Assembly: GCA_003156595.1 (NCBI GenBank)
Contig: PMHH01000112.1
Location: 251 to 47,208, forward strand
DNA length: 46,958 nt
Reading direction: 5' to 3'
From: Acidimicrobiaceae bacterium
GTDB taxonomy: Bacteria > Actinomycetota > Acidimicrobiia > Acidimicrobiales > Palsa-688
Shown here: one piece after another, positions 22,741-31,492 of the stretch
Position numbering within the stretch: position 1 is the stretch's first letter
Layout: each line of letters opens with the position of its first letter
Notes under the pieces: model-generated
Database searches by the model: none
What the model was told of the DNA's origin: nothing
Seen by the model: the letters and a program-made list of their open reading frames with translations, nothing else
Position numbers and translations under genes: made by a program

Positions 22741-24000
22741 ATGAAAGCGGGATGGGCGGATGCCTCGAGGTGGGCGCGCTCCGGCGTCATGGCCCTCGGT
22801 GGTTGGCCGGAAGGGCCGCCGGTCCTGCCCCCGACCGGGCTCCCGGCCCGACTCGACGCCCTCGTCGACGAGATCGAGTGCCGCACCGCAGAGCGGGGTC
22901 ACCCGGTGCGCGTCTCGTGGGCTGCGATGCTGTCCGGCCGAGCCGGCCTGCTGGACCTAGGCCGGCGGGGCCGGACATCGCCCAACGGCACGTGCCGGCT
23001 GCTGCGAGCAGCTGATGGGTGGGTGGCCCTCAACCTGGCCCGAGCGGACGACGTCACCCTGGTCCCCGCCCTGACCGGCGTCACCTCGACCGACCCGTGG
23101 GACAACGCGGCCCGGGCCGCGGCCCGCACCGCTGGAGCCGAGTTCGTCACCCGAGCCCGCCTGCTCGGTTTGGCCGCAGCCCCGCTGCCGGAGCCCAGCC
23201 CGCCGATCGAGGCCGACGCCTGCACCATCGTCGACCGGTCCGGCCGGCGCACGGACGGGGACGGAGAATCCTGGCAGGTGGTGGATCTGTCGTCGCTGTG
23301 GGCCGGTCCGGTCGCAGCCCGCGTGCTGGCGGCAGCCGGCGCCGCGGTCATCAAAGTCGAAAGCTCGTCGCGCCCTGACGGCGCCCGCGCCACCCCCGCG
23401 TTCTACCGCTGGGTGCACTCGGAGGACGACGTCACGGTGACGGTAGACCTGGCCAGTGAGGCGGGGCGCGAAAGGGTCGCAGCGTTGATCGACGGAGCCG
23501 ATGTCGTGATCGAAGGATCCCGGCCGCGCGCGCTCGAGCAGCTCGGCCTCGGGCCCGCCGACCGGCCGGGCCGGGCCGGGCAGGTGTGGTTGAGCATCAC
23601 TGGCTACGGTCGCGACGAGCCCGGCCGGGACTCGGTAGCGTTCGGTGACGACGCAGCCGTGGCGGGTGGCCTGGTCGGGTGGGACGAGGCCGGCGAACCA
23701 GTCTTCTGCGGCGACGCCATCGCCGATCCCCTGACCGGGTTGGCAGGCGCGCTCGCGGTGCTCCGGGCCCGGGATACGGGCGGCGGGCAACTGATCGACC
23801 TGGCGATGGCCCGGATGGCGGCGGCGATGGCGGACGGCCTGGGCCCGCCGCCGGCGGGCCAGGCGGACCAGGGAGTGGCGGTCGTAGCCGATGGAACAGG
23901 GGGCTGGCAGGTGCGGGCCGGGGATACCGTCGAGGCGGTCCGAGCCGGCCCCCCCAGCCTGGAATGGGTCAGTGCGGGGGGACGATCTCGCCTGCAATAA
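22741..24000 (+). CDS. Family III (CaiB/BaiF-type) CoA transferase
   Basis: About 419 residues from the ATG at 22741 (a GTG lies one codon before). The second half carries the family III core: VVDLSSLWAGPVAARVLAAAGAAVIKVES, a DVVIEGSRPRALEQLGL segment and SITGYGRDEPGRDSVAFGDDAAVAGGL, the last holding the expected acidic residue. The first 130 residues look like the small domain placed N-terminally, a layout seen in some actinobacterial members. Such enzymes move CoA between organic acids. Its end overlaps the convergent amidohydrolase by 32 bases, and a crotonase lies beyond, so a common catabolic route for an unidentified acid is likely. Confidence 0.82.
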   Translation: MKAGWADASRWARSGVMALGGWPEGPPVLPPTGLPARLDALVDEIECRTAERGHPVRVSWAAMLSGRAGLLDLGRRGRTSPNGTCRLLRAADGWVALNLARADDVTLVPALTGVTSTDPWDNAARAAARTAGAEFVTRARLLGLAAAPLPEPSPPIEADACTIVDRSGRRTDGDGESWQVVDLSSLWAGPVAARVLAAAGAAVIKVESSSRPDGARATPAFYRWVHSEDDVTVTVDLASEAGRERVAALIDGADVVIEGSRPRALEQLGLGPADRPGRAGQVWLSITGYGRDEPGRDSVAFGDDAAVAGGLVGWDEAGEPVFCGDAIADPLTGLAGALAVLRARDTGGGQLIDLAMARMAAAMADGLGPPPAGQADQGVAVVADGTGGWQVRAGDTVEAVRAGPPSLEWVSAGGRSRLQ

Positions 24001-25399
24001 CCGTCGCTTGCACCGGGACAGGGCCGTCTCCTTCGAGCGCGGCCAGCAGGGGGGCGCCGAGCACCACCAGATCGGCAGGGGCGCCGGGCTCGATGCGCCG
24101 GCTACGACCCGGGACGGACGCACTCCCCCCCCACCACTGCAAGGCGACATGCGGGTCAACCGCCTCGGCCGCCCCCAGGCTCTTTCCCGACGAAGTGCGG
24201 CGACGGACCGCAGCCCGGACCGCCAACCAGGGATCAGGGGACCCGAACGGGGCATCCGTCCCGGCCGCCACCCCGACACCGGCGTCGACCAGGGACCGGC
24301 CCCGCCAGAGATCAGGAAGATCGGCCGGGGAGACCTCGGCCAGATACTGGTCCCCCCGTTCGTCCACGAAGTTGGGTTGCGTCACGACCGTCAGACCCCA
24401 CCCGGCCAGGCGGGGCAACACCTCGGCCGGGATCACCGCGCCATGCTCAATACGATCGCCGGGGACGGTCCCGGCGACTTCGAGAGCGGCGATCGTCAAC
24501 ACCAGTTGCACCCGGGTGACGCAGTGCACGGCCACCGCTCGGGCGGTGCCATGGGCGCGGCCGATCCAGCCCGCGAGGTCGTCGAGGGCCGGAAGGTCGG
24601 TGTCGTCGAGGAGGAACTTGACCGGGCCGGCTGTGACCCCGGCGACACCTTCGAGGTCTTCGACCACCCCGACGCTGGTCGTGGGTGCGACCATCAGATG
24701 TAACCGCTGGCTAACCAGCCCATTGGCAACCGCGTCAGCAAGTGTCCGAGCTTCGCCGTCCGATCGTCCGGGGGTGGCGTCTGTCCAACCGGTGACCCCG
24801 GCGGCCGCCGCGGTGGCGCTGAGCGCCGCCAGCCCCTCGGCGCCGGCGTCGTCGGAACCGGACGCTCCGAGACGGCCTGCCAGCCACGCGTCCATCCGCC
24901 AAAGTCGCCCCGTCGGCTGGCCGTGGTCGTCGCGTTCGATCCCGGGAGCCGTCACGGCGTCCGCCCCGAGCGCGCCCAGGCCAGCCGAGTTGCAGACCCA
25001 CAGCGCCCCGCTGCGGTGTTGCACGCGCACGGGCCGGTCCGCGACGACGCCGTCGAGCACCTTCCGATCGAGATCACCTGCGACCGACTCGTGATACCCC
25101 ACGGCCCGCACCCACTCGCCAGGAGGCCGGGCCGCGGCCGCGGCCGACAGGGCGACGGCAAAGCCGGCCGGGTCACGGACCAGCGGAGGGCCGACCATCA
25201 CGGACCGGCCCGCGGCCACCAAGGCCCGCAGGTGGAGGTGGTGGTCATGGAGTCCGGCGATGACCTCACCGTGGCGCGCGTCAAGCTCCGCCTCGCCTGG
25301 CAGCCGGCGCACCGAGCCGACCTCGACGATGCGATCGCCTTCGATCCTCACATCTCTCTCGGCCGGTCCGATCCGGGCCCGGCGCACGACCAGCACCAC
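23969..25399 (-). CDS. Amidohydrolase of the YtcJ-like/adenine-imidazolone type
   Basis: 476 residues from a GTG at 25399. The longest open frame begins at 25765, but its first 120 residues are low-complexity and lie across the start of the divergent crotonase, so I reject them. Metal-binding motifs are the HxH in GLHDHHLHLRAL, His in AVAVHCVTR, His in RIEHGAVI and Asp in AAGTDAPFGSPDPW, followed by the ADLVVLG end that is typical of amidohydrolases. These TIM-barrel enzymes hydrolyse C-N bonds of amides or cyclic ureas. The substrate cannot be inferred. Divergent from the crotonase by only 25 bases. Confidence 0.85.
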   Translation of the reverse strand: MVLVVRRARIGPAERDVRIEGDRIVEVGSVRRLPGEAELDARHGEVIAGLHDHHLHLRALVAAGRSVMVGPPLVRDPAGFAVALSAAAAARPPGEWVRAVGYHESVAGDLDRKVLDGVVADRPVRVQHRSGALWVCNSAGLGALGADAVTAPGIERDDHGQPTGRLWRMDAWLAGRLGASGSDDAGAEGLAALSATAAAAGVTGWTDATPGRSDGEARTLADAVANGLVSQRLHLMVAPTTSVGVVEDLEGVAGVTAGPVKFLLDDTDLPALDDLAGWIGRAHGTARAVAVHCVTRVQLVLTIAALEVAGTVPGDRIEHGAVIPAEVLPRLAGWGLTVVTQPNFVDERGDQYLAEVSPADLPDLWRGRSLVDAGVGVAAGTDAPFGSPDPWLAVRAAVRRRTSSGKSLGAAEAVDPHVALQWWGGSASVPGRSRRIEPGAPADLVVLGAPLLAALEGDGPVPVQATVIAGEIVPPH

Positions 25400-25424
25400 G
25401 GTCTGCCAGGTTACGCTCGCCTCA

Positions 25425-26465
25425 GTGTCCGACTCCCTGAGCGTCGCCGAAGCGGCCAGCCTTCTCGACGGGCTGCGATCGGGGCGAGACGCCGACGAGC
25501 TGGGGGCTCCGGTTGGACGCCCAGTCCTGGTAGTCGACCTGGATCGGGCCGCGCCCCGTGCCGATCTGCGGCCGCCACCCGGATGGCCGGGTGTCCTGAT
25601 CGCCACCAGCGGCTCCACGTCGCCGCCGGAGCCGCCGGGCGGCCCGGATGTCCTGATCAGCGCGGCAGCCGACCCGCCGCGACCGTGGGTAGGCGCGGGC
25701 GAGCTCGAAGGCGCGACCGGGTCCGTCGAGGCAGCCGTTCGCCGCAACCCGCAGGCTGCCACCACGCTCGCCCAAGTGCTGCGCGTGGCTGCCCCGCTCG
25801 GGCCGGCGGCTGCCCTCGTGGTGGAGTCCCTGGCCTACTCGACGCTGCAGGCCGGACCCGAACACCGAGTGTGGCTCGAGGGCCAGCCGGCGCGTCGTCC
25901 TGATGAACGCACCGATCCCGCGGTGCAGGTGCAACGGGAGGCGGGCACCTTGTGGATCATCCTTGACCGGCCCGAGCGGCGCAATGCCTACAGCGCCCGC
26001 ATGCGCGACGACCTGGTGGCGGCGTTGGCGGTCGCCGCCGCGGATCCGACCATTTCATCGGTACATCTGAGTGGGCACGGGGCCAACTTCTGCAGCGGTG
26101 GGGACCTGGCCGAGTTCGGCACCCGGCCCGACCCCGCTACCGCTCACGGCATACGGACCCTGCGGAGCGCGGGTTGGTGGGTCAGCCAACTGGCGTCCCG
26201 GGTGACCGTCCACCTGCATGGGGCGTGCGTCGGGGCCGGCATCGAACTGGCCGCCTTCGCCGAGGCGGTGAAAGCCGACGGGGCCACCACCGTCATGCTC
26301 CCGGAGGTCAGCATGGGCTTGATACCGGGGGCCGGCGGCACGGCGAGCATCGCCCATCGCATCGGGCGGGAACGGACCGCCTGGCTCGCCCTCACCGGTT
26401 TACGTCTCGACGCGACGACCGCGCTCCGATGGGGGTTGATCGACCGGATCAGCCCTTCGGAGTGA
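25425..26465 (+). CDS. Enoyl-CoA hydratase/isomerase with degenerate N-terminal crotonase half
   Basis: 346 residues from a GTG at 25425. The C-terminal half is a good crotonase: GHGANFCSGGDLAEFG, GACVGAGIELAAFA and PEVSMGLIPGAGG, so both catalytic glutamates (in GIEL and PEV) are kept. The first 170 residues look like a second, shrunken crotonase that has lost its oxyanion motifs but keeps the terminal AVRRNPQAATTLAQVLRVA and ESLAYSTLQAGPE helices. This double form is familiar from actinomycetes. The reaction would be hydration or isomerisation of an acyl-CoA double bond; the CoA transferase at 22741 could make the substrate. Its end overlaps the convergent Ddn-like gene by 17 bases. Confidence 0.85.
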   Translation: MSDSLSVAEAASLLDGLRSGRDADELGAPVGRPVLVVDLDRAAPRADLRPPPGWPGVLIATSGSTSPPEPPGGPDVLISAAADPPRPWVGAGELEGATGSVEAAVRRNPQAATTLAQVLRVAAPLGPAAALVVESLAYSTLQAGPEHRVWLEGQPARRPDERTDPAVQVQREAGTLWIILDRPERRNAYSARMRDDLVAALAVAAADPTISSVHLSGHGANFCSGGDLAEFGTRPDPATAHGIRTLRSAGWWVSQLASRVTVHLHGACVGAGIELAAFAEAVKADGATTVMLPEVSMGLIPGAGGTASIAHRIGRERTAWLALTGLRLDATTALRWGLIDRISPSE

Positions 26466-26865
26466 GTTCGACGACCGGTATGACCCGCTCGGTCTTCTCC
26501 TGGTACTCGGCGAACCCCGGATACCGGCCGGCCTGTTCGGTGTAGATGCGATCACGTTCCTCGCCGCTCACAGAGACCGCCGTTGCCGAGTACTCCGCCG
26601 CGCCAGCCTCCACCGTCACATCGGGATGCGCCACCAGGTTGTGGTACCAGTCCGGGTTGGTGTCCGCGCCGGCCTTGGAGGCGAACACGTAGCGGTGCCC
26701 ATCGAGGTCCAGGTACATCATGGGATTAACCCGCTCTTGGCCGGACTTCGCCCCTGTGGTGTGCAACAGGAGCATCGGCGCCCCCTCGAACTGTCCGCCG
26801 ACCCGGCCCTCGTTGGTCCGGAATTCTTCGATAATCTTGCGATTCCAATCGTTCATGTCGCTCAT
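26449..26865 (-). CDS. Ddn-like F420-dependent nitroreductase-family protein
   Basis: 138 residues, the size of the deazaflavin-dependent nitroreductase (DUF385) family. Signature stretches are MLLLHTTGAKSGQERVNPM, YVFASKAGADTNPDWYHNLVAHPDVTVE and the C-terminal RYPGFAEYQEKTERVIPVVEL. The split beta-barrel binds F420, and members reduce quinones or nitro compounds; M. tuberculosis Ddn activates the prodrug pretomanid. Presence of such a gene implies an F420-producing host, which fits actinobacteria. The gene is single, convergent with the crotonase and 157 bases from the LapA-like gene on the other side. Confidence 0.9.
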   Translation of the reverse strand: MSDMNDWNRKIIEEFRTNEGRVGGQFEGAPMLLLHTTGAKSGQERVNPMMYLDLDGHRYVFASKAGADTNPDWYHNLVAHPDVTVEAGAAEYSATAVSVSGEERDRIYTEQAGRYPGFAEYQEKTERVIPVVELTPKG

Positions 26866-26989
26866 GGCTTACCTCCGTCTCTCTCCGCGAACGATACTCG
26901 CACGACGGCCGGGACCCGACCGGCTGACCAGGGCCCTGGGCTCACGCAAAACGAGTAGACTGATTCTCAGCTCAACTGGAGCTATTGCA

Positions 26990-27006
26990 CCCCCGCTTGA
27001 CGGGGG
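26990..27006. terminator. Short GC hairpin upstream of the LapA-like gene
   Basis: CCCCCG, five-base loop CTTGA, CGGGGG: a six-bp all-GC stem 17 bases before the ATG at 27023. No T-run follows on either strand. It might modulate translation of the LapA-like gene or end upstream transcription. Confidence 0.3.
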
Positions 27007-27022
27007 ATGATCGGGGGTTCCC

Positions 27023-27496
27023 ATGGGGGCCCAAATATTCGGGTCGCCTCTGGGCCAGATGACCTCCGGGCTCGGCGTGCCCGAGCCACCCCAGGAGACC
27101 GACACCCATGTCGCCCAGGAAGCCGCGCTGGCGAGCGCGACGATTCCGGCGCCGGCTGAAACGACGAGTCCGGCGTCGCCCGTCAAACCTGCTCCAGCTC
27201 AGACCAGCAGCAGAATTCCGGCTACCCGGGCGGGCCGGGCCTGGATCCGGGTATTCCCTGCTCTGGTCTTAATGGCCGTGACGTTGACGTTCGTGTTGCA
27301 GAACCTGGAAACAGCCAAGGTGCGATTCGTTACGTTCTCCGGGAGGCTGCCTCTCGGCGTGGCATTGCTGGTTGCCGCCGGCCTGGGTGCGGTGGTGATG
27401 CTGACATTGGGCTCCGTACGCATTGTTCAGCTCCGCAGGCTGGTTCACCGCTCCAACCGAGTTGCCCGCGGCAACGCCCATGACGACCGAAGCTGA
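27023..27496 (+). CDS. LapA-domain (DUF1049) small membrane protein
   Basis: 157 residues. A Pro/Ala/Thr-rich N-terminal third without fold is followed by two membrane helices, FPALVLMAVTLTFVLQN and LGVALLVAAGLGAVVMLTLGSV, flanking the LapA signature FVLQNLETAKVRFVTFSGRLPL. A basic cytoplasmic tail (RIVQLRRLVHRSNRVAR) ends it. LapA (YciS) proteins assist envelope lipid or polysaccharide assembly in proteobacteria; their role in actinomycetes is open. The stop is overlapped by 17 bases by a zinc-ribbon ORF, so the two are coupled. Confidence 0.8.
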   Translation: MGAQIFGSPLGQMTSGLGVPEPPQETDTHVAQEAALASATIPAPAETTSPASPVKPAPAQTSSRIPATRAGRAWIRVFPALVLMAVTLTFVLQNLETAKVRFVTFSGRLPLGVALLVAAGLGAVVMLTLGSVRIVQLRRLVHRSNRVARGNAHDDRS

Positions 27497-27638
27497 CGAA
27501 CTGCCGGATCGTCATTGTGGTCGTTGTCAAGGCGACTTCGCCGGCGATCCCACGCTGTTCTTCCAAACCGATTGGGGACTGTGCCCGGCGTGCACGGAGA
27601 TCCTTCTCCCCCGCCAGCCAGCCTCGCCCAGCCCGTAA
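27480..27638 (+). CDS. 52-residue zinc-ribbon protein
   Basis: The ATG at 27480 lies within the end of the LapA-like gene. The product has two CxxC knuckles, HCGRC and LCPAC, about 22 residues apart, with acid residues before and a short Pro/Arg tail after. That spacing is right for a single zinc ribbon. Such proteins bind nucleic acid or act as protein contacts. Overlap with LapA and the close follow-on by the 191-residue gene suggest a three-gene operon. No named family recognised. Confidence 0.65.
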   Translation: MTTEADELPDRHCGRCQGDFAGDPTLFFQTDWGLCPACTEILLPRQPASPSP

Positions 27639-27664
27639 ATCAATCGCTGCAAGGAGCCATTTTC

Positions 27665-28240
27665 GTGCAGTCCCAACCATCTTCCGTCAGCGACGAGTCG
27701 GTCACGGCCGCGGCTGCGGACCCCCTCGCGGAGATCGACGACATCATGCAGCAGCGACTGGCCGAGGAGCGACTATTGGCCGAGGTGAGCGCCCGGGTCA
27801 GCGCCGACCGTTCGGAGTTCTCGGTCGAGTTCTCCACCGTCTGCGCAGAGCAGGTGCGTCCACCGATGGAGGCGATCATCGGACGGCTCCGTCGCAATGG
27901 TGGCGGCGGCGAAATCGACGAACGCCCGGAGGACCTGAGCCGGCGACAAACGCACCGGCTGACATTGTGGATGTCGCTCGAGGGCGAGGTCGGTTCGCCG
28001 CGTGCTGACCGCCACCCCTACCTCCAACTCGACGCCGACGTCGGCAAGCGGCTGGTAGCCGTGTCGGAGGGAGACATGTGGCAGGGTCACGGCGGCAGCC
28101 GCAGCGGTCCGATCGGCGACCGACCACTCTCGGAGATCACGTCAACCTTTGTGACCCAAGAGGTCCTGGCCATCCTGCGCCGGTCCGCGCCGGAGTATCC
28201 CGTTACTGCTTGGCTCGGTGGAGAACCTGTAGTTCGGTGA
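27665..28240 (+). CDS. Hypothetical protein, 191 residues
   Basis: I choose the GTG at 27665, which has AAGGAG eight bases upstream; the open frame continues upstream but only as a shadow of the zinc-ribbon gene. The N-terminal half is acidic and helical (ADPLAEIDDIMQQRLAEERLLAEVSARVSADRSEF), the C-terminal half beta-rich (LTLWMSLEGEVG, HPYLQLDADVGKRLVAVSEGDMWQGHGG). No membrane span or signal. No family recognised. Probably the last gene of the LapA operon; its end overlaps the convergent aldehyde dehydrogenase by 38 bases. Confidence 0.65.
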   Translation: MQSQPSSVSDESVTAAAADPLAEIDDIMQQRLAEERLLAEVSARVSADRSEFSVEFSTVCAEQVRPPMEAIIGRLRRNGGGGEIDERPEDLSRRQTHRLTLWMSLEGEVGSPRADRHPYLQLDADVGKRLVAVSEGDMWQGHGGSRSGPIGDRPLSEITSTFVTQEVLAILRRSAPEYPVTAWLGGEPVVR

Positions 28241-29609
28241 ACCCGTAGTACCCCCACGGGCCGTTCTCGACCCCGATCCCGCTCCATTTGGACCCTCCGA
28301 ACGGCTGGTTCGGTTGTAGGGCCAGATGGGTGTTCGCCCACGCCGTACCGCACTCCAGACGGGTGGCCACCTCAGCGGCCCGGTCCCCATCGGCGCTCCA
28401 CACCGATCCCGACAGACCGAAGTGGGTGGCGTTCGCCCGCTCCAGGGCGTCATCGAGATCGCGGTAGGCGATGACCGGCAAGGCCGGCCCGAACTGCTCC
28501 TCGTCGACGATCCGGGTGCCGTCGGTAGAGCCAGCCAGGATGGTCGGTTCGTAGAAGTACCCGGGACCATCGACCGCCTTGCCACCGGTGACAGCCCGGG
28601 CCCCGCCGGCCAGCGCGTCAGCGACCAGCTCGCTGACCCGCTCGAACTGCGGCCGGTTGTTGATCGGACCCAACTGGTTGCCCTCAACCGTACCGTCGCC
28701 CACCTTCACGGCCCGAGCCTGCTCGGCCAAGGCTTCGACCACGTCGTCGTAGAGCGCCTCAGGGACGTACACCCGCTTGATGGCCGAGCACACCTGCCCG
28801 TTGTTCTGGAACGCCCCCCAGAAGAGCTTCGACGCGATCGCGGCCGGGTCGACATCGTCGAGGAGGATCGCGGGGTCGTTGCCGCCCAGCTCCAACGTGA
28901 CCCGCTTGAGATCGGGCGCGGCCGATGCCGCCACGTGCTTGCCGGTTGCCACCGATCCCGTAAAGGAGATCTTGCGCGGCGTGGGGTGGGAGGTCATCCA
29001 CTGGCCCAGGTCGTCACCACCGCTGACGACGTTGAGTACCCCAGGCGGCAACACACCGGCCAGCAGCTCACCCAGTTTCAGCGTCGCCAGCGGGGTGTAC
29101 GGGGACGGCTTCAGGACCATGGTGTTCCCCGCCAGCAGGGCCGGGGCGATCTTCCACGAGGCCAGGATGAGTGGGTAGTTCCACGGCGTGATGGCGGCCA
29201 CCACCCCCAGTGGGCGGCGCAGGACCTCGACGAAGGCATTGTCGTCGTCCTGGATGACCTCACGGGGGACTTCGAGATCGGCGAAGTACTTGAACCAAAC
29301 CCCGGCCCCGAAGGCCTCCATGTTGGCGTCCGAGAGGGGCTTGCCTTGCTCCGACGTCAGGACCGGTGCCAGGTCGCCGGCAGCCGCGAACAGGGCGTCG
29401 CCCGCGGCGTGCAGGGCGCGCCGGCGAGCGGCCTCGTCGGACCTCCAGTCCCGGTACGCCTTGTGGGCCGATTCCATCGCCCCGTCCAGCTGTTCCCTGC
29501 TGCACTCAGGCGCCTGCTCGAACACCTCTCCCGTCGCCGGGTTGACCACCCCGAATGTCGCCCCCCCTAGTACAGCAGAGCCGTCGATGGTCATCGAGTA
29601 CCCGGTCAT
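28203..29609 (-). CDS. NAD(P)-dependent aldehyde dehydrogenase
   Basis: 468 residues, usual ALDH length. Cofactor and catalytic residues are in place: Asn144 in TPWNYP, the lysine in MVLKPSPYTP, FTGS at 216-219, Glu240 in LELGGNDPAI and nucleophile Cys274 in NNGQVCSAIKRV. The end holds PFGGSKWSGIGVENGPWGYYGFTELQ. It oxidises an aldehyde to the acid; the class is close to succinate-semialdehyde or betaine-aldehyde-type enzymes but I would not fix the substrate. Monocistronic on the minus strand, divergent from the GGDEF gene with about 236 bases between them. Confidence 0.93.
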   Translation of the reverse strand: MTGYSMTIDGSAVLGGATFGVVNPATGEVFEQAPECSREQLDGAMESAHKAYRDWRSDEAARRRALHAAGDALFAAAGDLAPVLTSEQGKPLSDANMEAFGAGVWFKYFADLEVPREVIQDDDNAFVEVLRRPLGVVAAITPWNYPLILASWKIAPALLAGNTMVLKPSPYTPLATLKLGELLAGVLPPGVLNVVSGGDDLGQWMTSHPTPRKISFTGSVATGKHVAASAAPDLKRVTLELGGNDPAILLDDVDPAAIASKLFWGAFQNNGQVCSAIKRVYVPEALYDDVVEALAEQARAVKVGDGTVEGNQLGPINNRPQFERVSELVADALAGGARAVTGGKAVDGPGYFYEPTILAGSTDGTRIVDEEQFGPALPVIAYRDLDDALERANATHFGLSGSVWSADGDRAAEVATRLECGTAWANTHLALQPNQPFGGSKWSGIGVENGPWGYYGFTELQVLHRAKQ

Positions 29610-29845
29610 ACGGAACCCCCTTTGTATACGGCACCCACGGGCCGTCGAGCTGGTAGCGGCTAGCAGACTAGCGCTTGGTGCCGGTCCCGACTTTCAGCCC
29701 ACGCTCGGGTCGCTGTCCGGGTCGCTCCGCCCCCGATACGTCGACGAGCGCCTTTCGGCGAAGGGGGGGCACTGCGCGTCCGAATTCGCTGCAGGAAGCT
29801 GCCGCCAGTGCCGATGAATCCCAGAATCGTGCCATGGAGGTACCC

Positions 29846-30814
29846 GTGTCGACCCCCCATGCGGTCAAAGCGGTGGGGTCGATTGCCCCACCACCAGACT
29901 GCAGCCTTGCGCCAAATACGTTGCTGGCAGAGAATGCCGACGCGTGCGAGATGGCACCGCTCGACGCGCCACGCGAGCGGGAGGGTCTGCTGGGCCGTAT
30001 CGTCGAAGCGTTGCCGATCGGTATCTGCCACCTGCGCGCCGACGGTGAGGTGGTCTACTCGAACACGCAACTGGTCGCGCTACTCGGCCCGGTCGACAGC
30101 ATCGACGAACTGATTGACAGCGTCGCCGGCGCGGATCGACGGCCCCTCGACATCGCCATCGAGAATGCCCTCCTCGGACATCCGGCCAGCCTCGAGGTCT
30201 GTGTCATACACGGCCTCAAGGAACGGAGATGCGAGGTCACGATCCGGACCATGCCGAGTGGCGGGGGCGGCATCGATGGGGTCATCGTGTGTGCTTCCGA
30301 TGTGACCGACCGGAGCCGACTCCGGGTGGAACTGGAACGTCGCGCCACCTACGACGCGCTCTCGGGATGCCTCAACCGGACCGCTACCCTCGGCGCGCTC
30401 GAGCGGGCCCTGCGTTCAGCTCAACCCGTGGCCGTGGCCTATATCGATCTCGACAATCTCAAGGCCATCAACGACGAGCTCGGTCACTCGGCCGGTGACA
30501 AACTGCTCAAAGTGGCGGCGGCTCGGTTGCGCCGAGCGATCCGTATCGAGGATCACCTCGGACGCGTCGGTGGCGACGAGTTCGTAGTGATATGTCTTCA
30601 GGATGAAGAACCTTTCGACCCAGCCAAACTCGCCGATCGATTGACCAAGGCGATCAATGGCGAGGTGGTGTTCGCCAGGCAACGGCTACCTCTGCGTGCC
30701 AGTGTCGGCGCCACGGTGTCCACGCTGGACGAGTTCGATCCGGAGGCCGTGCTCCACCGGGCCGACACCGCCATGTACGCATTGAAGCGCCAAGGCCGCA
30801 CCGAACCATCCTGA
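29846..30814 (+). CDS. PAS-GGDEF diguanylate cyclase
   Basis: GTG at 29846 is preferred because GGAGG lies five bases ahead; an ATG at 29834 is in frame. 322 residues: a leader, a PAS-like sensor (about 50-160, with EALPIGICHLRADGEVVYSNTQ), and a GGDEF domain. The active-site GGDEF is at 242-246, and RIED (233-236) five residues before it forms the inhibitory I-site. Substrate-side residues FDLDNLKxxND are seen as YIDLDNLKAINDELGHSAGD. It should make cyclic di-GMP and be feedback-inhibited. No membrane span, so it senses a cytoplasmic signal. The urease operon begins 43 bases later but no link is known. Confidence 0.93.
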   Translation: MSTPHAVKAVGSIAPPPDCSLAPNTLLAENADACEMAPLDAPREREGLLGRIVEALPIGICHLRADGEVVYSNTQLVALLGPVDSIDELIDSVAGADRRPLDIAIENALLGHPASLEVCVIHGLKERRCEVTIRTMPSGGGGIDGVIVCASDVTDRSRLRVELERRATYDALSGCLNRTATLGALERALRSAQPVAVAYIDLDNLKAINDELGHSAGDKLLKVAAARLRRAIRIEDHLGRVGGDEFVVICLQDEEPFDPAKLADRLTKAINGEVVFARQRLPLRASVGATVSTLDEFDPEAVLHRADTAMYALKRQGRTEPS

Positions 30815-30857
30815 GGACGCGGCTGAAGTAGGTGCGTTGGTGTCGTAAAGTCTCGTG

Positions 30858-31160
30858 ATGCGCCTCACGCCGCACGAGCAGGAACGACTCATGGTCAGTC
30901 TGGCCGCCATGGTTGCGCGTGATCGCCGAGCCCGAGGGGTCAGACTCAACCACCCGGAAGTGGTGGCGCTCATCTCTTCTTTCGTTCTCGAAGGGGCGCG
31001 TGACGGTCGAGGGGTGGCTGATCTGGCTGCGGACGGACGCCACGTCGTGCACCGGGACGAGGTGATGGAGGGTGTACCGGAGATGGTCAAGGAAGTGCAG
31101 ATCGAAGCCACGTTCCCAGATGGGACCAAGCTGGTCACCGTCCACAACCCGATCCCGTGA
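30858..31160 (+). CDS. ureA: Urease gamma subunit
   Basis: 100 residues, the exact family length. It opens [27 protein letters not shown] and has [21 protein letters not shown] and the C-terminal [21 protein letters not shown], all diagnostic. A GTG one codon before the ATG is ignored. Gamma is the smallest structural subunit of the cytoplasmic (alpha-beta-gamma)3 urease, which splits urea into ammonia and carbamate. Its stop overlaps the ureB start by GTGA. First gene of ureABCFGD; no urea transporter is in the window. Confidence 0.97.
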   Translation: MRLTPHEQERLMVSLAAMVARDRRARGVRLNHPEVVALISSFVLEGARDGRGVADLAADGRHVVHRDEVMEGVPEMVKEVQIEATFPDGTKLVTVHNPIP

Positions 31161-31492
31161 TCCCCGGAGAGGTGATCTGCGGCGACGAGCCAGTCACCCT
31201 GGCGCCTGGCCGGTCCCGGCGGACGGTGCGCGTCGTCAATGCCGGCGACCGCCCCGTGCAGATCGGCTCGCATTACCACTTTGCCGAGGTCAATCCGGCT
31301 CTGGCCTTCGACCGCGCCGCAGCTTGGGGGTACCGGCTCGACATCGCCTCGGGCACCTCCTTGCGCTTCGAGCCGGGAGTCGAGCGCGACGTCGGGCTGG
31401 TCGCTATCGGCGGGCGTCGCATCGTACCGGGACTCCGGCGGGCCGCAGGTGGGCCGCTCGACCCTCCGCCCGCGAGGCAACGTCTTGGCTGA
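31157..31492 (+). CDS. ureB: Urease beta subunit
   Basis: 111 residues, GTG start. Conserved segments: [41 protein letters not shown], the [10 protein letters not shown] turn and VGLVAIGG near the end. The SHYHF loop contacts the alpha subunit. Beta is a structural subunit only. It overlaps ureA at its start and the ureC TTG start at its end, so stoichiometric translation by coupling is likely. The C-terminal tail after the GGRRIVPGL motif is short and basic as in other actinomycetes. Confidence 0.96.
   Translation: MIPGEVICGDEPVTLAPGRSRRTVRVVNAGDRPVQIGSHYHFAEVNPALAFDRAAAWGYRLDIASGTSLRFEPGVERDVGLVAIGGRRIVPGLRRAAGGPLDPPPARQRLG

Noticed and set aside
25400-25765. N-terminal extension of the amidohydrolase frame
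   Set aside because: Low complexity and antisense to the crotonase N-terminus; the family starts near 25399.
28326-29570. 414-codon plus-strand frame antisense to the aldehyde dehydrogenase
   Set aside because: The minus frame has all ALDH catalytic residues; the plus frame is a compositional mirror.
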